Assembly (NCBI RefSeq): GCF_003173575.1
Contig: NZ_QGNY01000013.1
Coordinates: 1-50,267, forward strand
Source: Pedobacter paludis
GTDB lineage: Bacteria; Bacteroidota; Bacteroidia; Sphingobacteriales; Sphingobacteriaceae
DNA: 50,267 nucleotides
Direction of reading: 5' to 3'
Shown: piece by piece, positions 9,004 to 16,878 of the stretch
How the letters are laid out: each line of letters opens with the position of its first letter
Position numbering within the stretch: the first letter of the stretch is position 1
Made by a program: the position numbers and the translations under genes
Notes under the pieces: model-generated
Database searches by the model: none
What the model was told of the DNA's origin: nothing
The model's input: the letters and a program-made list of their open reading frames with translations, nothing else

Positions 9004-10659
9004 ATGAAAAACAAATCAATAATATATACAGCATTAATAGCAATTATAGGCATGAGCAGTGCTTGTACCAAGCTTGATGAGAATGCATACGATGTAATTC
9101 CGGCAGATAAATTTTATACCAATAAAAATGAAGTTTTATCTGCTGTTTTAAGACCATACACACACGCCAATGCTTGGGTAACGCCTTCGCAACAAGATGG
9201 TTGGTGGCGCCTGGCAGAACTTTCTGGCGATCAATTGGCATGGCCAACCAAAGGCCCGCATGGTGAAGATGGTGGAAAATGGAAAAGACTTCACTATCAC
9301 AGCTGGACGGTTGATGAAGGCGGAATAAACAATGCCTGGTCGTTAATGTATGGTGGCGTTGGATATTGTAATGACCCAATTGCAAACATCAGCACCCGAG
9401 ATATCTCGGCTATGGGAATTACTCAGGAAGAAAAAAATGCTTATGTATCGGAGTTAAAACTTTTGCGTGCATTTCACTTCCTAAAATTAATGGATCTTTT
9501 TGGAGGCATCCCTCTTGCAACAGAACCGGCTGATCCTGCAAATCCAATTTATCCAACAACTACAAGTAGAAAAGATGTCTTCAATTTTATTGAGAAAGAA
9601 ATAAAGGATAACATTAACAACGTACCAAAACTTTCTAGGGCAATGCTTGGGCGTATGTCTCAGGCAAGCGGTTACGCCATGCTGGTAGAGCTTTATTTAA
9701 ATGCAGAAGTTTGGACGGGTACACCACGTTGGGATGATTGTATTGCCGCTGCGGATAAGTTAATTAATAACGAGGGCGGAGGTCAAAATGGTGCTATGGC
9801 GCTAGATCCAAACATTTCTGATCAATTTAAAAACACCAACGATTTATCAAAAGAGGTAATATTCTCTATTGCTTACGATTATACCAGAGCGAAATTTGAA
9901 CCCTCTTGGACAGGTGAATTTTACCATTTTGCTCAGAAAGATATATATGGTGGCGGTAGAAATGGTAACGATGGTATTGTATTAGTTCCGGGCGTTTATA
10001 CAACCTATAAAGCCGATGATTTGCGCAAAACCAATTGGTTATTGTTTGGTCCACAGATTAAGTTTTCAGATGGTGTTTCTCCAGTTTTGGGTACGGTAGA
10101 GTATGCAGATAAACCTTTATCTTTTGTAGATAATATTCAGAAAAACAGTAAAGGTTCTACCGTTTCTACAATGAGCGAAGGTGAAGAGAACAGTGGTGTT
10201 CGCTTTAATAAGTACAAGCTTGGTAACTCGATTGCAGGTGTTGTTAATGGCGTTAAAGTAGAGGTAGATCCAAATTATAACAATACCGATTGGAATGTTT
10301 ACCGTTTAACCTGGATTTACTTTGCAAAGGCTGAAGCTTTAATGCGCAAAAACGGCGGTGTTGCAACAGCCGATGCCGTAACCTTGATTAATACCTGTAA
10401 ACAACGGGCTTACACGGCGGCAACCTGGCCTGCAAATGCTTATACTCCAGCAACTTTAACATTAGATGAATTGCTTGCAGAACGAGGAAGAGAATTTATT
10501 TTTGAAGGATTTAGAAGAGATGATTTAATCCGTTTTGGTAAGTTTACAACTGGTACCTGGTGGGATCATACCGCATCTTCTGCCATTAGAAATCTGTATC
10601 CAATTCCACAAAGGCAAAGAGACCTTAATCCGAAGTTAACACAAAACCCAGGATACTAA
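9004..10659 (+). CDS. SusD/RagB family nutrient-binding lipoprotein (module A)
   Basis: Surface-exposed lipoprotein that forms the lid of the SusC transporter and binds the incoming glycan. The lipobox MSSAC places the lipidated cysteine at C21. SusD hallmarks are the helical LLRAFHFLKLMDLFGGIPLA segment in the N-terminal TPR-like region and the C-terminal EFIFEGFRRDDLIRFGKF block. The ending YPIPQRQRDLNPKLTQNPGY is typical of the family. The length is 551 residues. It is co-transcribed with the SusC gene before it (11-base gap) and followed by a perfect terminator hairpin at 10667. The ligand cannot be read from sequence; neighbouring mannosidase and DUF4965 genes suggest a glycoprotein-derived glycan. 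Confidence 0.95.
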   Translation: MKNKSIIYTALIAIIGMSSACTKLDENAYDVIPADKFYTNKNEVLSAVLRPYTHANAWVTPSQQDGWWRLAELSGDQLAWPTKGPHGEDGGKWKRLHYHSWTVDEGGINNAWSLMYGGVGYCNDPIANISTRDISAMGITQEEKNAYVSELKLLRAFHFLKLMDLFGGIPLATEPADPANPIYPTTTSRKDVFNFIEKEIKDNINNVPKLSRAMLGRMSQASGYAMLVELYLNAEVWTGTPRWDDCIAAADKLINNEGGGQNGAMALDPNISDQFKNTNDLSKEVIFSIAYDYTRAKFEPSWTGEFYHFAQKDIYGGGRNGNDGIVLVPGVYTTYKADDLRKTNWLLFGPQIKFSDGVSPVLGTVEYADKPLSFVDNIQKNSKGSTVSTMSEGEENSGVRFNKYKLGNSIAGVVNGVKVEVDPNYNNTDWNVYRLTWIYFAKAEALMRKNGGVATADAVTLINTCKQRAYTAATWPANAYTPATLTLDELLAERGREFIFEGFRRDDLIRFGKFTTGTWWDHTASSAIRNLYPIPQRQRDLNPKLTQNPGY

Positions 10660-10666
10660 TTAAATA

Positions 10667-10694
10667 AATAAAGGCGCTTAACAGCGCCTTTATT
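10667..10694 (+). terminator. Rho-independent terminator after the first SusC/SusD pair
   Basis: A perfect 12-bp stem, AATAAAGGCGCT (10667-10678) with AGCGCCTTTATT (10683-10694), and a four-base TAAC loop. It begins 8 bases after the SusD stop and separates the transporter pair from the LacI-type gene. The A-rich left flank could let it work in both directions. Confidence 0.85.
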
Positions 10695-10833
10695 GTTATA
10701 AAATATTTTAGGTTTTCATAAGGAGAAACTCAATACAAAAAGATAATATTAGATTATCTAAATCGATTAACATTAAAGGAAAATTAAATATTAACCTTTA
10801 TATTTATCCGAAATTATAATCAGTATTTTTACG

Positions 10834-10841
10834 TATTTTTG
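10834..10841 (+). promoter_or_regulatory. -7 promoter box for the LacI-type regulator
   Basis: TATTTTTG is an exact match to the Bacteroidota -7 consensus TAnnTTTG, 37 bases before the regulator's ATG at 10879. A second similar string, TATTTTTA, begins ten bases earlier. No convincing -33 TTTG was found at the expected distance. The rest of 10695-10878 is AT-rich and shows no strong palindrome except AATCGATT near 10761. Confidence 0.5.
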
Positions 10842-10878
10842 GTTTAAGTACCTAACCAAATAAAGAACACCCTCACAA

Positions 10879-11883
10879 ATGAAAACGCTTTCGATTAAAG
10901 ATATAGCGGTACAGGCAAACGTATCCATCACAACAGTTTCGTTTATTATTAACGGTAAAGCCAAGGAAAAATCAATTAGCGAGGCCGTAATTGAAAAAGT
11001 TGAGAAAATTATCGAAGAAAGTGGTTATAAGCCAAATCAAATTGCAAGGAGTTTAAGAACAGGTAATTCTAATATTATCGGTTTAATTATCGAAGACATT
11101 TCAAACTCTTTTTTCTCTAGAATAGCACGTTTAATTGAAGACAAAGCTTATAAAAGAGGTTATAAAATTATTTATTCAAGTACAGAAAATAGTGTAGATA
11201 AGGCAAAAGAACTGATCAATATGTTCAAATCCAGAAAAGTAGATGCCTACATTATTTCGCCAATTAAAGGCATTGAAGAAGATATTAATATGCTTTTAAC
11301 GGATAACAAGCCCGTTATTTTATTTGATAGAAATCTGCCCAATGTAGATACCAATTATGTAGGTGCCGATCATTTTAATGCTTCTTATCAATCCATCGAA
11401 AGCTTTATAAAACAGGGTAAAAAGAACATTGCACTTGTAACAACAGATATTGATGTACAGCAAATTACCGAGCGTTATGATGGTTATAAAAAAGCTTTAG
11501 AAGATAACGGCATTACTTACAGTGATGATTTGGTTGTAAAAATTCATTTCAATCAGGAAGAAGCAGAAACCATAAGCCAAATAAAAACTTTACTCGAATC
11601 TAAAAAGATTGATGCCGTATTATTCGCAACCAACTATTTAGCCATTAGTGGGTTAAAGGTTCTGAAGCAGATCAATAAAAAAATAGGAGATGAATTTGCT
11701 GTTATTGCCTACGATGATCATGAAGCATTTGAACTCCACACACCAAGCATTTCAACGGTTCAGCAACCCTTAGAAGAAATTGCTGAAACGGTTATAAAAT
11801 TGATTCTAAGCCAGTTATCCTCAAAAACAAAGTTAGAAAACCAACAGGTTATCATTCCGGCCAAGCTGATCATTAGAGATTAA
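10879..11883 (+). CDS. LacI/GalR-family transcriptional regulator
   Basis: DNA-binding regulator that responds to a sugar or sugar phosphate. Residues 4-26 form the helix-turn-helix (SIKDIAVQANVSITTVSFIINGK). The hinge helix that inserts into the minor groove of a central CpG is NQIARSLRTG (53-62). The remainder (63-334) is a periplasmic-binding-protein-like effector domain, including the conserved opening IIGLIIEDISNSFFSRIA. The length of 334 residues is typical. It has its own -7 box and lies between two transporter/enzyme blocks. Palindromes of LacI type, TAAAACGTTTTA with a CG centre, occur upstream of at least three neighbouring units (11955, 20321/20401, 31731), which makes this protein the best local candidate to bind them. 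Repression relieved by a pathway sugar is the simplest model, but activation cannot be excluded. Confidence 0.95.
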   Translation: MKTLSIKDIAVQANVSITTVSFIINGKAKEKSISEAVIEKVEKIIEESGYKPNQIARSLRTGNSNIIGLIIEDISNSFFSRIARLIEDKAYKRGYKIIYSSTENSVDKAKELINMFKSRKVDAYIISPIKGIEEDINMLLTDNKPVILFDRNLPNVDTNYVGADHFNASYQSIESFIKQGKKNIALVTTDIDVQQITERYDGYKKALEDNGITYSDDLVVKIHFNQEEAETISQIKTLLESKKIDAVLFATNYLAISGLKVLKQINKKIGDEFAVIAYDDHEAFELHTPSISTVQQPLEEIAETVIKLILSQLSSKTKLENQQVIIPAKLIIRD

Positions 11884-11954
11884 TATTTTATTGTAACATT
11901 AATATTACTAAAGCCTGTTTCTATATGGCGTAAAATTCTCTAATATTGAATTTA

Positions 11955-11968
11955 GTAAAACGTTTTAC
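11955..11968. promoter_or_regulatory. Perfect LacI-type operator upstream of the DUF4965 operon
   Basis: GTAAAACGTTTTAC is a 14-bp perfect palindrome with a central CG, the usual form of LacI/GalR-family operators. It lies 72 bases after the regulator's stop and about 130 bases before the DUF4965 gene. The same 14 bases recur exactly at 31731-31744. The surrounding 214-bp spacer (11884-12097) also contains the degenerate copy at 12057. Confidence 0.7.
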
Positions 11969-12056
11969 GTTATCTCGTTAAAAGTCCTTTCTCCAAACAA
12001 AATTTCAAGACGGATTTTTCCGTTAAAAGTTTGAACAGTAAAGTGTTATCGATTTA

Positions 12057-12070
12057 GTAAAACCTTTTAT
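12057..12070. promoter_or_regulatory. Second, degenerate operator half-match before the DUF4965 gene
   Basis: GTAAAACCTTTTAT differs from the perfect site at 11955 at two positions, and both sites are preceded by TTTA. The two sites are 102 bases apart centre to centre. An auxiliary operator for looping is possible, but the mismatch at the central CG would weaken binding. Confidence 0.35.
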
Positions 12071-12097
12071 GAATATAATGCAACCAAATAAATAATT

Positions 12098-14542
12098 ATG
12101 AGAAATCTTTGCCTGCTAGCGATATGCCTATTGTTCGGTTTAAATTCAAACGGACAAGACAAAGCTCCAGCTTATCCACTTATTACACACGATGCCTATT
12201 TCAGTATTTGGTCTTTCAGTGATCAGCTTAATCAATCGGCAACGAAACATTGGACAGGAAAAGAGCAATCTTTATTAGGTGTAATCAAGGTGGATGATAA
12301 ATTCTACCGCTTTCTTGGTGCAGAAACAAAAGCTTACAAGGCGATTCTTCCCGTTGCAGATGAACAAAATTATCAAGCCAGCTATACATTTTCTAAACCT
12401 GAAGAATCTTGGAATACACTGGCATTTAATGATAGCGATTGGAAAAAAGATAATGCACCTTTCGGCGATGACAATTCGGCAAAAACAAAATGGAATACGG
12501 ATGATCTTTATTTCCGCAGAAAATTTTCTGTATCAGATGTATCACCAGCCAAAAAATACTTAAAGCTAAATCACGATGATAATGTTATTGTATTCTTAAA
12601 TAGTAAAATAATTTATCAGAAAAGAGGATATGTGTCAGACTATATTTATCTACCAATTCCAGATGGTGTTTTAAAAACCGGTGAAAATATTTTGGCTATA
12701 AACTGTAAGAACACTGCAGGCGGAAGACATTTGGATGCTGGTATTGTTGAAGAATTGCCGAGCGGAACAAATATTGCCCCGGCAACACAAACAAATGTTA
12801 CTGTAGAGGCAACCAAAACCAATTATACTTTTACTTGCGGTAAGGTGAATTTGAAGGTGACTTTTACTTCGCCACTTTTGCTTAATGATATTAAGTTAAG
12901 TGCTAGACCAATCAGTTACATCGGTTACACCGTAAAATCTACAGATTCAAAAGCGCATAAGGTTGATGTTTACTTCAGTGCATCTTCAAACTTGGCTGTT
13001 AACACACCTGGGCAAGAAGTTTCTGCCTGGAAAAACATAAAAAATAATCTTTCCATTTTAAAAGCCGGAACGGTGGAACAGCCTATTTTGAAAAAACGTG
13101 GCGATGATGTGAGAATTGACTGGGGCTACATGTATGTTGCCGTACCTTCCAAATTTAATGCAAAACAATTTATTGGTCAGCAAAGTGCAAACCTAAAAAG
13201 TTTTGTTGGTGCTCAATATCCTATGAAATCTGAAGTTTTAAAAAGTAGAACGTTAGATTTAAGCAGTGTTATTCCATTTGGTTCAGTTACTTCTACACCT
13301 GTAGAAAAGTATATCCTATTGGGTTATGATGATCTCAAACCTGTTGAATATTTTGGTGAAAAATTATCTCCGGTTTGGAATCAATCAGGTAAGGAAAATT
13401 TCGAAGGTTTACTGGCTAAGGCAAACGGTGAATATGAAGAACTAAAGGCCAAAACAAGTGCATTTGATGCCAAGCTTTATGCAGATGCCAAAAAGGCTGG
13501 TGGTGTAGAATATGCTGATCTATGCAAGTTGGCTTACAGACAGAGTGTTGCCGCACACAAAATTGTCTATGCTCCAAATGGCGATATTTTATTCTTGTCT
13601 AAAGAAAATTTCAGTAATGGATCTATAAATACGGTAGATGTTACTTATCCTTCGGCGCCACAGTATTTAGTTTATAATCCTGAATTATTAAAGGGAATGC
13701 TAAACGGTATTTTTTACTATTCGGAAAGTGGAAAATGGAAAAAACCTTTCGCTGCGCATGATTTGGGAACATATCCTTTAGCAAATGGCCAAACCTATGG
13801 CGAAGATATGCCTGTAGAAGAAGCAGGGAATATGATTATTTTAACTGCGGCAATTACCAAGGCAGAAGGCAATGCAAAATATGCAGAGAAGCATTGGGAA
13901 GTAATGTCGGTTTGGGCAGATTATTTATTAAGAGAAGGTTTCGACCCTGCAAATCAATTGTGTACCGACGATTTTGCAGGTCACTTGGCCCGCAACTCAA
14001 ATTTATCGGTAAAGGCAATTGTGGCCTTAGGCGGTTATGCGCAAATGGCCGAAAAACTTGGTAAAACGGAAATAGCAGCCAAATACAGGACAGCGGCTTT
14101 GGAAATGGCCAAAAACTGGATGAAACTTGCCGATGATGGCGACCATTATGCATTAACATTTAACGATAAAAATACTTGGAGCCAGAAATACAATTTGGTG
14201 TGGGATAAGCTTTTAAAACTTGATCTTTTCCCTTCAGAGGTTTATAAAAAGGAAATTAATTTTTACTTAACGAAACAAAAGGATTTTGGCTTACCATTAG
14301 ACAGCCGCAGAACCTACACCAAATCGGATTGGATTATGTGGACAGCAACTTTAGCTGATAACGAAGCAGATTTTCAAAAATTTATTCGCCCAATTTACAA
14401 ATACGCAACCGAAACAGTTAGTCGCGTTCCATTGAGCGATTGGCATGAAACCATAAACGGAAAAATGACTGGCTTTCAAGCCAGAAGCGTAGTGGGCGGT
14501 TATTTTATTAAGCTTTTAGCCGATAAATGGAATATTAAATAA
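12098..14542 (+). CDS. Glutaminase-A-like exported protein (DUF5127/DUF4965/DUF1793)
   Basis: Exported protein related to fungal glutaminase A, a family common in Bacteroidota glycan loci whose bacterial role is not settled. Residues 1-19 form a signal peptide (LFGLNSNGQ). The family-typical opening APAYPLITHDAYFSIWS is at about 23-39. The region around 90-210 (WNTLAFNDSDWKKDNAPFGD onwards) looks like a jelly-roll insertion of the galactose-binding type seen in GH2 enzymes, with NDSDWKK and LYFRRKF motifs. DUF5127-like sequence follows, then an (alpha/alpha)6-type DUF4965 domain containing DDFAGHLARNSNLSVKAI (from about 624), then the DUF1793-like end with WSQKYNLVWDKLL and GFQARSVVGGYFIKLL. 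At 814 residues the insertion explains its length. It is first in a run with a TIM-barrel protein, GH92 and ROK genes, behind an operator. It could be a glycosidase or an amidase. Confidence 0.85.
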   Translation: MRNLCLLAICLLFGLNSNGQDKAPAYPLITHDAYFSIWSFSDQLNQSATKHWTGKEQSLLGVIKVDDKFYRFLGAETKAYKAILPVADEQNYQASYTFSKPEESWNTLAFNDSDWKKDNAPFGDDNSAKTKWNTDDLYFRRKFSVSDVSPAKKYLKLNHDDNVIVFLNSKIIYQKRGYVSDYIYLPIPDGVLKTGENILAINCKNTAGGRHLDAGIVEELPSGTNIAPATQTNVTVEATKTNYTFTCGKVNLKVTFTSPLLLNDIKLSARPISYIGYTVKSTDSKAHKVDVYFSASSNLAVNTPGQEVSAWKNIKNNLSILKAGTVEQPILKKRGDDVRIDWGYMYVAVPSKFNAKQFIGQQSANLKSFVGAQYPMKSEVLKSRTLDLSSVIPFGSVTSTPVEKYILLGYDDLKPVEYFGEKLSPVWNQSGKENFEGLLAKANGEYEELKAKTSAFDAKLYADAKKAGGVEYADLCKLAYRQSVAAHKIVYAPNGDILFLSKENFSNGSINTVDVTYPSAPQYLVYNPELLKGMLNGIFYYSESGKWKKPFAAHDLGTYPLANGQTYGEDMPVEEAGNMIILTAAITKAEGNAKYAEKHWEVMSVWADYLLREGFDPANQLCTDDFAGHLARNSNLSVKAIVALGGYAQMAEKLGKTEIAAKYRTAALEMAKNWMKLADDGDHYALTFNDKNTWSQKYNLVWDKLLKLDLFPSEVYKKEINFYLTKQKDFGLPLDSRRTYTKSDWIMWTATLADNEADFQKFIRPIYKYATETVSRVPLSDWHETINGKMTGFQARSVVGGYFIKLLADKWNIK

Positions 14543-14553
14543 AGATAATACCC

Positions 14554-14601
14554 TTTCAGGCGATGCTTGCACGATCTACTTATGCAAGCATCGCCCTGAA
14601 A
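14554..14601. terminator. Long hairpin between the DUF4965 and TIM-barrel genes
   Basis: TTTCAGGCGATGCTTGCA (14554-14571) pairs with TGCAAGCATCGCCCTGAAA (14583-14601) over about 18 bp with a single bulged base. No U tract follows, so it may be a processing or attenuation hairpin rather than a full terminator. It starts 11 bases after the DUF4965 stop. Confidence 0.45.
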
Positions 14602-14615
14602 ATTAAATCATCACT

Positions 14616-14651
14616 ATGAAAAACAGAATTATTTTTCTCTTTTCTCGCTAG
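14616..14651 (+). other. Possible 11-codon upstream ORF
   Basis: ATG at 14616 opens an ORF reading MKNRIIFLFSR then TAG. It lies between the hairpin at 14554 and the start of the next gene at 14679. The peptide resembles the start of a signal peptide cut short. It may be a relic of an earlier start, a leader, or chance. Confidence 0.2.
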
Positions 14652-14678
14652 CCAATTTTATCTCCTAATTATTAAAGC

Positions 14679-16856
14679 ATGAGAAACCGAACATTTTACT
14701 ACACAATATTAACCGCAATGGTGGTTTGTTTTGTGCAAAATAATGTTTTGGCGCAGGTAAAATCTAAAGAAAAAACATCTTTTCAAATATCGGCACCATG
14801 GAGTGCAGATTATGATGTAAGATCGGATATCGCCATGGTTTATGGCATAAACGATAACAATGGCAATTTCGAAGAACGTGTAAAAGGATATCGGGATAAA
14901 GGTTACGAAGTTCAGTTTATGACCGGAATTGCGTGGGGCCAATACAAAGATTATTTTCTAGGCGAATGGGATGGTAAAAATCATTTGGATGAAGGCCAGA
15001 TGATGCAGAATGGAGAAACCATTTGGCATGGTAAAAATGTTCCTTACACATTGCCAACCCCAAGCTACATCGCTTACATGAAAACACATGTTAAGCGGGC
15101 AATTGATGCAGGCGTTACCGCAATTTATTTGGAAGAACCAGAATTTTGGGCAAGAGCCGGTTATGGCGATGCCTTTAAAAAAGAATGGCAAAATTATTAC
15201 GGTTTCCCTTGGATGGCTCAGCACGAATCGCCTGAGGCAACTTATCTATCCTCAAAACTCAAATATCAATTATACTTCAATGCCTTAAAAGAGGTTTTTA
15301 GCTATGTAAAAAGTTATAGCCAAAGCGTAGGCAAAAGAGTTAAATGTTTTGTGCCTACACACTCATTGTTAAACTATTCTTCATGGCATATTGTTAGTCC
15401 GGAGGCGAGTTTGGCAAACTTAGATGGTATGGACGGCTACATTGCACAAGTGTGGACAGGTACTTCTCGAGAACCGGTTTTTTACAATGGAAAAAGTAAG
15501 GAACGGGTATTTGAAAATGCATTTTTAGAGTATGGTTCTATGGTTTCTATGACCGCTCCAACAGGAAGAAAAATTTTCTTTTTAACGGATCCAATAGAAG
15601 ATAGGGCAAGATCCTGGGATGATTACAAAATTAATTATCAGGCAACATTTACTGCAGAGTTATTGTACCCAATGGTTGATAATTATGAAGTAATGCCATG
15701 GCCTAATCGAATTTATAAAGGCAAGTTTAGTGTTGAAGGTATGCAGGAGAAACAGCCAATTGCACCTGCGTATGCAACGCAAATGCAGGTAATGGTTAAT
15801 TCCCTAAACCAAATGCCCTTATCAAAAAATAAATTAAATGGCAGTCAGGGCATCGGTGTTTTGCTATCCAATTCCTTAATGTTTCAAAATTATCCAACGC
15901 ATCAGGGTTATAACGATCCATACCTTTCTAATTTTTACGGAATGGCGATTCCTTTGTTAAAGCATGGGGTTCCTGTAGAAACGGTGCACATGGAAAATTT
16001 GGCCAATAAAAATACCCTGAAGGATCTGAAGGTGCTTATCATGACCTATTCGAACATGAAACCATCAGCAGCAGAAAACCATGTTGAATTGGTTAAATGG
16101 GTAAAAAATGGAGGCGTTTTAGTTTATTATGGTAGAGATAATGATCCATTTCAAAATGTAAAGGAATGGTGGAATACAGGAGGTAATACATTCAAGGCAC
16201 CATCCGAGCATTTATTTGGTTTGATGGGGATTAGTGAAAGTGCAGGTAAATCCAGTTATCAGGTTGGAAGCGGAAAAGTGTTCATCATTAGAAAAGATCC
16301 AAAAGAACTTATTATGAATGCCAATGGCGATACTGAATTTATAGCCACAATTAAACAAGCTTACGAAACAGAGGCCAAAGCGGGATCATTTATCACTAAA
16401 AATAACTTTGTTTTAGAACGCGGTCCATTTACAATCGCGGCGGTTTTAGACGAAAGTGAAAGTAAGGAACCCTTAAAGCTAGAAGGAACTTTAATCGATC
16501 TGTTCAATCCCGAACTGCCAGTTATTCATGAAAAAATCATTCAACCGGGTACGCAAGCTTATTTGTTTAACATTTTTGAAGTAGAGAATAAAAATAAGCC
16601 ACAAATTTTAGCTGCTGCGTCAAGAGCAACAAACGAAGTTGTAACCAAAAACAGTTTCACATTTATTGCAAAAAGTCCTTCAAACACAAACAACATCATG
16701 CGGATATTATTGCCCGCAAAACCAAAAAATAGTACAGCAGTAAAAGGTGGAACAAATTTATCCCTTACAAAAAATGAATGGGACGAGCAATCGAAAACGC
16801 TTTTATTAGGCTTTGAAAATTTCAGCGAAGGTGTAGAGGTTAACATCAGCTGGTAA
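14679..16856 (+). CDS. Exported TIM-barrel glycoside-hydrolase-like protein, family not recognised
   Basis: A 725-residue exported protein (signal peptide to about residue 25, ending NNVLAQ). I cannot assign it to a named family. The order of features resembles a GH42-type glycosidase: an N-terminal TIM-barrel-like part with AIYLEEPEFW (148-157), where E152, E153 and E155 end a predicted beta strand and are candidate catalytic acids. Then come LDGMDGYIAQVWTGTSRE and IFFLTDPIED strands. A flavodoxin/glutamine-amidotransferase-like segment (about 448-500, LKVLIMTYSNMKP then WVKNGGVLVYYGRDNDPF) follows, and a C-terminal beta-rich domain ends VEVNISW. It sits between the DUF4965 and GH92 genes, 22 bases before GH92, so it probably acts on the same glycan in the periplasm. 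Confidence 0.75.
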   Translation: MRNRTFYYTILTAMVVCFVQNNVLAQVKSKEKTSFQISAPWSADYDVRSDIAMVYGINDNNGNFEERVKGYRDKGYEVQFMTGIAWGQYKDYFLGEWDGKNHLDEGQMMQNGETIWHGKNVPYTLPTPSYIAYMKTHVKRAIDAGVTAIYLEEPEFWARAGYGDAFKKEWQNYYGFPWMAQHESPEATYLSSKLKYQLYFNALKEVFSYVKSYSQSVGKRVKCFVPTHSLLNYSSWHIVSPEASLANLDGMDGYIAQVWTGTSREPVFYNGKSKERVFENAFLEYGSMVSMTAPTGRKIFFLTDPIEDRARSWDDYKINYQATFTAELLYPMVDNYEVMPWPNRIYKGKFSVEGMQEKQPIAPAYATQMQVMVNSLNQMPLSKNKLNGSQGIGVLLSNSLMFQNYPTHQGYNDPYLSNFYGMAIPLLKHGVPVETVHMENLANKNTLKDLKVLIMTYSNMKPSAAENHVELVKWVKNGGVLVYYGRDNDPFQNVKEWWNTGGNTFKAPSEHLFGLMGISESAGKSSYQVGSGKVFIIRKDPKELIMNANGDTEFIATIKQAYETEAKAGSFITKNNFVLERGPFTIAAVLDESESKEPLKLEGTLIDLFNPELPVIHEKIIQPGTQAYLFNIFEVENKNKPQILAAASRATNEVVTKNSFTFIAKSPSNTNNIMRILLPAKPKNSTAVKGGTNLSLTKNEWDEQSKTLLLGFENFSEGVEVNISW

Positions 16857-16878
16857 AAATAAACACACAAATACACAA

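Noticed and set aside
9044..9385. 113-codon minus-strand ORF inside the first SusD gene
   Set aside because: His/Leu-rich shadow of a well-supported gene with no domain of its own.
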